NCBI GenBank assembly: GCA_033085395.1
Contig: JANQBS010000053.1
Coordinates: forward strand, 124,001 to 188,000
Reading direction: 5' to 3'
Length of the DNA: 64,000 bases
DNA from: Xanthoparmelia taractica
Lineage: Eukaryota; Ascomycota; Lecanoromycetes; Lecanorales; Parmeliaceae
The notes below the pieces were generated by a model, which worked only from the letters and a program-made list of their open reading frames with translations, searched no databases and was not told where the DNA came from. A program made the translations under genes and the position numbers. This document shows, piece after piece, positions 56,664 through 64,000 of the stretch. Positions within the stretch are counted from its first letter, which is position 1. Every line of letters starts with the position of its first letter.

Positions 56664-58104
56664 GTACGCTCAGTGAGCTCATGACAGCGTCTTCCTACAA
56701 CGACGCGGTAATAGAGCAGGGATTTGGCGTCCAAAGGTACATGGCGCTCAGCTAAAGCCGTTTTGTACCTCGTTTCTGCAAGCCTTGAGCTTACCACCGG
56801 CTTCGGATCCGGTAAGCATCGGCACTACCATAGATGCCTATTACTTTGCAGACTGATACAAAAAGCCAAAGCATGCCGTAAATCGTTTCAGATTGACACC
56901 TACCATAAGAGGAAAATCCATTGTGGGTCGGCATCACTATGTGGCCGATTACAGACGAAGGTAACGTAGCAGCCCATAAGGAGAGCTGGTCATATATAAC
57001 TTTGGGATACACTGTTTTAGTCTCCGATCATGGTATACTGATCTTTGAATCGAACATGAGATTCGTAGGTTCTGTCGCCCAGCACTGTTAACATCCCAAA
57101 CCCATCACCCATTGCGGTTAATATCTCGCTTAAGCTGGGACTATACGCAAAGGCGAGATTTGTGAATGCATTCTTGTCGATGATTGAACCGAGTTTGGGG
57201 ACCCAATAGCCCAAGCAAAGTCGATATTTCACGACTTTCGTCCTTGCATTGTATGCTTCATTCGTGTTTTGTTGGCAGTCCCCACGACAAAGCTGTTGCT
57301 GCTTAATGTCACTGCCCGTTTTTGTAATGTGGGTGAGTTGGTAGCCAGCAACCGAGGATGCATGTCCGGTTGGACCAGATTCGGCTTTTGTATATATATC
57401 TGGTTTCTATTGTTGAGTGATGTCGACGTCAGGTTTTAATGATTAAAGAGTAGGTTCTTATCGAGAGATGGCTATTGTTTCATACAGTCTGAACGGAAGG
57501 AAGGAGCCTCTGGGAGTAGAGAAGGCATACTCTGCTCCGGATTTTTCAGCAAAACGGCGTGCAATCCAGGGCGAGCAATCTGAATCCAGGATTGCAACAA
57601 TAGTGAATATCAGTCTTCTCCTAGTATCAGAGATATATGCTCAAAACATACTCAAGTAAATAGATTCCCATTCGCTACAGTTACTAATTGCATTGCACAC
57701 TGTTATTCTAAAATTGCATACCATACATACGATAACATTGTCCCACAGGCGCTATTTCCCTATCAAGCAGGACCCGGAAGGATGTTAAGCATTCAATGCA
57801 TGAGATATGGAGCCTAAGAATCCTTCTTTCACGGTACTAAGTACAAAACATGTACCTCACCACCAATCTACATCAGCTAGCTGCCCATTCAAAACCCCAT
57901 GGAGTATAACCATATTTACCGACCTGCAATCTCGCCACCTTCAATTTTTCACCACCCTCCCCTAGCAGCGCCAGTTCATCACTACTCCCCCTCTCTCCCC
58001 CTCTCTGTGTGTTGGCTACGATTTGAGTATAAGAAAAAGACATAACGCAAATGCTTCCCGCTGTACGGATTCACCGGCATTCAAGGCTCGTTAATCTTAA
58101 GCCC

Positions 58105-58640
58105 AGAATGGCAGCACTCCTTGTCTCCGACTGGTGATGAATTCAGAAAGAGAAAAAGAAAGGAATACGAGAAAGAGTGTGATGCAATCAGGTTTAACAC
58201 ATGAATCCAGAAGAAAATGGAAAAATGGATCTGGGATACTGTAATATTCCAATTCACCGATACTGTGCCCATCATAACCACAATGAAGCATCAAGCTAAG
58301 ATCACCAAGTCTAAGTGTTCCTAACGCAGCATCACTCCCGCTGGGATAGACTGGTGGTGAATCTAGGAAAAGGAGAAAGGAATGGAAGGAAATGAAGAGG
58401 GTAAATCATCTCCAACCTATAAACTCAAAGCAAATCGAAAAACGAAATCCAGACATCGCAATCATTCAAATCACTTTGCTGTGCTTAGTATAATGAAGTA
58501 TCTAGTTATTCACCAGTCTAGGTATTCCCAGCTCAGCATCACTTCTACTTTTGTACTAGTGGTGGATGTAGAAAGGAAGAAAGGAAGCGAATAAAGAGGG
58601 TGAATCAAACTCCAACCCATACATCCAGAACAAAAGGGGG
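58105..58640. repeat. Degenerate tandem repeat, unit about 205-220 bp, about 2.5-3 copies
   Basis: The phrase CTGGTGATGAATTCAGAAAG near 58131 recurs as CTGGTGGTGAATCTAGGAAA at 58351 and CTAGTGGTGGATGTAGAAAG at about 58556. GAAGAGGGTAAATCA recurs as AAAGAGGGTGAATCA, and the GCAGCATCACT and CCAGTCTA words recur in the same order. Confidence 0.7.
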
Positions 58641-59076
58641 CAATCAGGTGCAACTTATCACTCTAGAAAAGAATCCAGAACCAAAGCCCATACAATGAAT
58701 CCCCAATCACCCCAATCACCCAATCACCCACTCCCAATCCCAATCCCAATTCCCCCTAACCCACAATGAAGCAAGCAAGCAAACCAATAGTGTTGTGTGT
58801 GTGTTCATCACCACCAAAATATCCCCAAGCGATCAAAAAAAGTGAAGCCGTACCCTCGCGACCCCCCCCCTATAAATAAAGCACAATTTGGCACTTGTAG
58901 AGACTCATGGTACCATGATGTTGCACACACAAGAAAAAAGGGCGATGATAAAAAGGCCTGATATGGGCTATGTGATATATATATCATAATGATGGGTGGT
59001 TTGCTGCATTATCATTGATTATTGGTTGTGGATTTGGATCACGTCTTATTTACGTTCTGGCTCCATCACTGTTGTT

Positions 59077-59183
59077 GCGTTTAGTATGCATGCATCACTT
59101 ACACTGGGGAATCGGCTTTTACATCACTTGCTGTGTTTAGTATGCATCACTTACTCTGGGGATGGGCTTCTACATCACTTGCT
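59077..59183. repeat. Two-copy direct tandem repeat (56 and 51 bp)
   Basis: Both copies run from G(C/T)GTTTAGTATGCAT through CACTTAC(A/T)CTGGGG to TACATCACTTGCT; copy 1 has an extra GCAT. Confidence 0.85.
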
Positions 59184-59603
59184 GCGTTTTTGTCACTGCT
59201 GCGGCTTTTGCGTCTTTGTCACTGCGCGTTCTGAGCATCACTATCTTGTTGTGTCAATACGTCCCCATCACTATACATACATATATATTCACGGCCTTCG
59301 CAGAGCCTCCGACCCTCCCCTATAAATATCCGCCCAGATACCTCCTTCTCCCTCTTCCACATCTCGCCATCATCATCATCAGGTAGATTCTTCGCTGGCT
59401 TTGCTCGCAAGATCATTGACTTGCAACTTCGCCAACTGCCTTTGCCAGTTGGAACTTCTTTGGCGACTCGAGATTTTTTCTTCGCCGTGACTCAAGGTCT
59501 TCCTTGTCTTGCAGTCTACAGATCTCTGCTTACCCAGTAGAGGCTTGGAGCAAGTCAGGATTCCTTCAGAGTCACGAGCATTTCCAACTCGAGATTTGAG
59601 AAG

Positions 59604-61109
59604 ATGGATGGACCAGGGCCTTCAACACAGGCCACTCGCGCGCTCAGGGCCGCCCGACGGGCTCCAGGTAAGCTTCATCCTTGAAGGCGTTCAGCAACAT
59701 CAACAAGAGCCGGTAGCTAATAATGCTTTTTGAATAGAGAGAGCTCCGTCCCCTAAAAGGCAAAAGCGAGCCAGGGACGACAGCGAGGATGAGGAGGATA
59801 GAGGGGAAGAGAGCAGCGACGACGAAGATGACAGTGAACATGACGAAGACGGGAATGAGAAGCATCCCGTCTATCACTGGCAGATTTGGGAGAAGCTGTT
59901 GAGGAAAGGGAGTCAGGGCGGACTCATCAGATACGGTTTGTCGTTGTGGAGCTTTTATGGAGGAACCAAGCTGAGCAGAGTGCAGTCAACCAGGAGCCAG
60001 CGAGAGGCGACGATCCTCTGGACCTCACGGCGGTGATGAGCACCCAGATGACGTGGGACCTGGGGAATCGGACGTTTCGGCCCGATATTCTCAAGCTCTG
60101 GCATCGTCCAACTCCTTGGAATAACCCAACATACGACATTGGGGTTATGAGGTACAAGGGGCATGTCGTTCTCGATACCACGGGAACGCCAATTCGCAAC
60201 TTCCGGATCCCTCTGACAATCTCTTCCAAGGTCGAGGGGTTGAGAATAGAGGCGTGGATGAGATCCGATGACCGCCTCACCTTGGGTGATATCGAAGCAC
60301 GACTCTGGACCAAAGTCCGGCCTGATGGAGGGAGGATGCCATGCTTTGATAGGCGAGCTCTGTCAAAGCGGGCAAGTCTTGCCCGATGCAGAGCCGGAAT
60401 CATCAGCTGGTTGCTGAGGAAAGGCAGAGACGATCAGACTTCGTTTATGGACCGCCTTCGAACACCAGAGCAGAGAGCTAGGAACCTGGCCACAGGCAGA
60501 GACTTGAATACCACTCAATTGGGAAGATACGCTGGCTTGGGTCTGGACGAGAGCAAGCAAAGCAATGCTCCTACCCGCGAAGAACGTATTAGGAAGATCA
60601 AGAAGGCGGTTGCAGCGGCCGATACAGTCGCAGGCTCAGCTGGAAATGCAGAGTCTGCAGATCCGGTCGCCGCGGCCAGCGTCGAAGACGACGATATGAT
60701 GGCCGTCGATTCTGATGACGACGAACCGGTTCCAGAGACTCAACCCCAGCAGCAAGCGCCTGAAGATCAGAGTGACAGCGGAGGCAGCGTGTCCAGCAGC
60801 CTCACCGACCCCTCCGACTCTCGCCACGACCAGCCGGCAGATCCTCAGGAGGAAGACTTACTGCGCCGTGCACTCGAGATCACGGTGGAGGATTTCGTCT
60901 TCCTGACGGGACAGCAGCCGGTGCTCACAAGTCCGGGAGATAATTACTTCTCCCAATGGGGCATGCTGCAAGAGCAGCTCAGAAGCCTGTGGGAGGCTAG
61001 AGGCAACCCGACCGCAGCACCGAGGCTGAGGTCCAGGGATAGATGGACTGGCGGTATCTCGCAATTCGAATTTGCTGAGATACTGGAAGACGCATGGGGT
61101 GATGAGTAG
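59604..61109 (+). CDS. Uncharacterised protein, paralogue B of the tandem family
   Basis: Exons 59604-59667, 59738-59935 and 60001-61109 give 456 residues. Introns are 70 bases (GTAAGC, AATAG) and 65 bases (GTTTGT, CCAG). The acceptor at 60000 was chosen because it restores frame and places a phase-1 intron right after a Tyr codon, exactly as in paralogue A. The N-terminus has a basic SPKRQKRAR (possible nuclear signal) and an acidic tract (DDSEDEEDRGEESSDDEDD). Block 1 is KHPVYHWQIWEKL; block 2 (about 114-235) has RPDILKLWHRP, TYDIGVMRYKGHVVLDTTGT, IPLTISSKVEGLRIEAWMR, RLRTPEQRARNLATGRDL; block 3 (about 374-440) has LRRALEITVEDFVFLTGQQP, FSQWGMLQEQ, RWTGGI. Function is unknown. The shared intron and blocks show common descent with paralogue A; divergence is large, so the duplication is old. 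Confidence 0.8.
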
Positions 61110-61664
61110 GCGGAGGGGAAGGTGCTTGGGGCCTTTGGCCATACGCGAGAGGTTAGGGGCAGCCAATGCGGCGCGTCTTCGAGTCATACATCAACGCTGT
61201 ACATATATTGGCAGCAAAGAGATTTCATAAAGAGTACCGTCGCGAGATCGTTACCAGAGAACAGAAATTCCACAGCGATAGTGCCTTGTACTAATCTTGC
61301 ACCCTACTGGTACCTTGCGAAGTGCGTGGCGTAATTTCTGGCAGCTGACCCACAGTTGGCGGATTTGGATAGTATGCGAACGGCGAGCTTTCACGAAAAT
61401 CCTCCACAGTGCGGGAATCTGCACTCCAAGAATCTTATATATCTTCTGGTCGTTGTGTTTGGATGTGGTCCATCGTATGATGGGTGTCGAAGCCAACGAG
61501 CTCTCACAGTAGTCGTCATCGAAATATCCGCTCGTTGGCAGCGCGCGAGCTATACGGACCCTCCTACAGCCTGTAGCTCGATTTGATCGCTGCTGGACTT
61601 TTAACTCAGGCAGGCGTACCTCTCAAGACCCCCTTTGCTATGCGCAGTGTCCTGTGCTCATTGC
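61110..61664. other. Intergenic region
   Basis: Convergent 3' flanks of paralogue B and the minus-strand chaperone gene. No gene seen. Confidence 0.5.
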
Positions 61665-62219
61665 TCACCGCTTGCCCTCATCCAACACACTCATAATACC
61701 CTCGACCGCAGCCCTCACAGCCGCCATCTCTTCCTCAATAGCCGAGCTGCCAAACACAGCACTACAGCCCACATATGCAGGCAACCCTGATCTTCTTGCC
61801 AGTATCTTAGCTACTCTTGTTGCGAAGTCGATGCTTCCAGGAACTGTATAGAGAGCTGTACTGAGTGGTTCGGAAGGTTGAAGTCGCTGCCGTGCCAGCC
61901 TATGTCAGCCATGTTAACGTAGAGAAGGGCTGGAATTAGGCAAAGGGTGAGTTACGTTGGGCATTGAATAGACAAATGATCCGAGGGCGCTGAGGGAGAA
62001 GGTGGAAGACGGGTCTGTGGTTGTTAAGAAGACCATACTGGATGTCTGGAGGGGCGTAATTTGCACATGGAGGTTTGTGTGCGGTGAGAGAGGAAGAGGG
62101 ATGGAAAGTTGCTGGGGGCGGAGCGAAGGCGGTATTGATGTCGAGGTGGGTGCTGTAGGTTCTGGCGGTGGTTGATTCACAGATGGGGCATCTGAAGATG
62201 CGGACATGATGAGAGGCAT
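61665..62219 (-). CDS. Proteasome assembly chaperone 4-like protein (PAC4/Poc4)
   Basis: Exons 62219-61956 and 61886-61665 give 161 residues (157 if the second ATG at 62207 is used). The 69-base intron has GTAACT, branch GGCTGACAT and acceptor GGCAG, and joins in phase 0. After a Pro/Ser-rich N-terminus come FLTTTDPSSTFSLSALGSFVYSMPN and, across the splice, RLQPSEPLSTALYT, DFATRVAKILARRSGLPAYVG and EEEMAAVRAAVEGI. This is the pattern of fungal PSMG4/Poc4-like chaperones, which help build the 20S proteasome alpha ring with PAC3. The second exon has no ATG of its own and is easily missed. The gene is divergent from the methyltransferase, with 180 bases between starts. Confidence 0.75.
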
Positions 62220-62399
62220 GTCATATGTCAGATGTCATAAGCTGGCAAAGGTGGCTTTGATCTGAATACTTTAGTAGAGGCACATCGTCCAAAGCATTCA
62301 GCCCTAACTCTCTTGGCGCTCTTAAGAAGGTTCTCAACCTCTTCTCCTTTTCCGTCCATTTTTCAATCGTAAATAAATGTAAAGGACTTAAGTCCACGT
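62220..62399. promoter_or_regulatory. Compact divergent promoter, PAC4-like / N2227 methyltransferase
   Basis: 180 bases separate the two ATGs, so this stretch must drive both genes. AAGGTGGCTTTG and AACCTCTTCTCCTTTTCC are the only composition features visible; no TATA box is clear. Confidence 0.55.
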
Positions 62400-63849
62400 A
62401 TGGCTCAAGAGTTCGAAATATCAAGTCCATTGTCGGATCCAGAAGAGCGACGAGTGCTTTTCGCTGCTCTCGATTCCTTCCGGTAAGTACATTGCTGCTG
62501 CACAGGATATGGGTATCCATGACTTGTACATTCTATCCTTCCATGACTTCCTTGTACGATTTCCCCTTTATGGATGTAGTTAATGTCATACACGAACATG
62601 ATCCTGGTCACTTTTTGCTATCTAGAGAGCCTACTACATTCTGCCCAGCTCATCAATATTACACAGTCAATACCGCAAAACAGCCCACTACAACGTGACC
62701 CACCGCCGCCGTCAGAACTTCTACGCCCTACCCAGCACACAATGGCAGATGCTTGCCGCTCCACCCTTCAATCTCCTCTCCAAATTCGACCAAGTGGACG
62801 ACGCCATCGACGCAAATGCCGAAATCGCTTCAGAAATGTTGAACACGGCTCTTTTGTCCTTTGGCATCGATAAGACTACCACTGTCCTCGAGACGCCTGA
62901 GTCCTCTAGCTCTGGGGACGCCGACGGCGAGGCTCAAAAGTTGATCGACTGGCGAAACACGGCCAAACCATCCGACATTGACAAAGCGCGCTCCACGATC
63001 CGCCAGCTGTACCGCGACTGGTCGCACGAAGGCTCCGCTGAACGCAAAGCCTGCTACGATCCCGTGATCCAAGACGTTGTCAAAGCGTTCTGGCATTCTC
63101 CCTGCAAAAATGATGTGAAGATCTTAGTCCCCGGCGCAGGCCTTGGACGTCTAGTTTTTGAACTCTATCGGAGAGGATATACGGTTCAAGGGAATGAGAT
63201 TTCTTACCATCAGCTAATTGCGTCGAACTGGGTGCTGAATCATACAATCAAAGGGCGGCAGCATGATTTGTACCCGTTTGCGCTCGAGTTTTCCAATGTG
63301 GTCATTAGAGAACATCAATTTAAGAAGGTAAAGGTGCCTGATGTACATCCTGAAAGTGCACTTGATGACATTTTCGGGCATGCCACGGCGAACGCCACTG
63401 ATCGGATGAGTATGACCGCTGCTGATTTCGTAATCTTGTATGGAGAGAAGGAACACAAGGACATGTTTAATGCCGTGGTTACGGTGTTCTTCATGGATAC
63501 AGCTCCGAATCTGATCAGATATATTGAGACCATACGTAATTGCCTGCAAGTTGGTGGGCTGTGGATAAATCTAGGGCCCTTGCTGTGGCACTTTGCGGAT
63601 AGAGCACCATCGGAAGAACACAGCTCGGAGAGGACCGAGGAACCACGCGAAAAGATTGGGATCGAAGAGCCAGGTGCTTTCGAGTTGACGAATGAAGAGG
63701 TGCTGATACTCGTTGAGAGAATGGGATTTGATATTGAGAAGCGTGAGATTATTAATGGTGGAGTGGGCTATATCCAAAATCCGGAAAGCATGCTGCAGAA
63801 TATGTACAGAACGTCGCATTGGATTGCAAAGAAAAGACCTAGGGTGTAG
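62400..63849 (+). CDS. Carnosine N-methyltransferase-like (N2227 family)
   Basis: Exons 62400-62482 and 62667-63849 give 421 residues. The 184-base intron (GTAAGT, ACACAG) joins LFAALDSFR to QYRKTAHYNVTHRRR, the conserved start of the family, which shows that the true ATG is at 62400 and not in the large exon. Motifs: LPSTQWQMLAAPPF, YRDWSHEGSAER, the SAM-binding loop ILVPGAGLGRLVFEL, GNEISYHQLIASNWVLN, VVTVFFMDTAPNLIRYIE, and LWINLGPLLWHF. The family methylates the histidine of carnosine-like dipeptides in animals and yeast (YNL092W); the fungal substrate is not settled. It is probably cytosolic or nuclear. Essentially the whole protein is present; 150 bases of 3' flank follow to the window end. 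Confidence 0.92.
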
Positions 63850-64000
63850 ATGATAGCTAACATCAGCTTGCACTATATCTGAAGCGCCGTGTAGTTGGAG
63901 GCTGAATGTAATCTCTGTTCAATGTATGTCAAGGTAGCATGGTCAAAGAGTGGTTTGACAGTGGTTCCAGCTTAAGAATCCAATAATTGTGTAAACCGTA

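Larger units (their letters stand above)
56664..59603. other. 2.9 kb region between the two paralogues, with degenerate repeats
   Basis: No gene is supported. It contains a degenerate tandem repeat (about 58105-58640), a GGGG/CCCC-rich and CCAATCACC-rich part (58700-58870), and a two-copy repeat at 59077-59183. Sequence from about 59310 (TATAAATA at 59321-59328) to 59603 is the likely promoter and leader of paralogue B. Confidence 0.5.

Noticed and set aside
62221..62520. Minus-strand 99-codon frame LDPTMDLIFRTLEPY
   Set aside because: It is antisense to the first exon (62400-62482) and promoter of the N2227 methyltransferase, whose conserved start reads through the other strand.

Overview
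The window reads as nuclear DNA of a filamentous ascomycete (Pezizomycotina; the gene set suits a Dothideomycete-like fungus, but I cannot fix the genus). Reasons: short GT-AG introns of 44-199 bases with CTAAC/CTGAC-type branch sites, fungal families (BTB, F-box, DUF3632, grg-1/ccg-1, N2227 methyltransferase, S28 peptidase), and a retrotransposon degraded purely by C-to-T and G-to-A changes, the signature of repeat-induced point mutation (RIP). All gene models below were rebuilt by hand from splice signals, frame and family similarity; exon joins are given in each entry.

Left part (1-24.5 kb): a BTB protein, a von Willebrand A protein, a secreted S28 serine peptidase, then a head-to-head pair of glycosyltransferase genes. 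The first is a single-domain GT8-like enzyme; the second is a continuous fusion of a GT34 domain with a GT8 domain related to its neighbour. A diverged direct repeat lies between them. A six-exon secreted modular protein (Cys-rich domain plus two jelly-roll-like modules) follows after a 3.6 kb gene-poor stretch.

Middle (24.5-37.5 kb): a complete but dead Ty1/copia element (24530-29968) with 133-bp LTRs and a perfect 5-bp target duplication, then a gene-poor stretch holding the glucose-repressible small protein Grg1 and an intron-containing tRNA-Asp.

Right part (37.5-64 kb) is gene-dense: a large secreted Thr/Asn-rich protein, an SGNH hydrolase, an F-box protein with a late frameshift, a class III aminotransferase convergent with an aldo-keto reductase, a DUF3632 gene broken by a nonsense codon, a peroxisomal acyl-CoA thioesterase (C-terminal SKL) divergent from ribosomal protein uS7/RPS5, two tandem paralogues of a family I do not recognise (55018-56663 and 59604-61109), and a proteasome-assembly-chaperone-4-like gene divergent from a carnosine N-methyltransferase-like gene across about 180 bases.

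The strongest candidates for something undescribed are the GT34-GT8 fusion with its repeat-flanked GT8 neighbour, and the paired unknown family, which shares three conserved blocks and one intron position. There is no sign of a secondary-metabolite cluster, CRISPR array or prokaryotic-type system.
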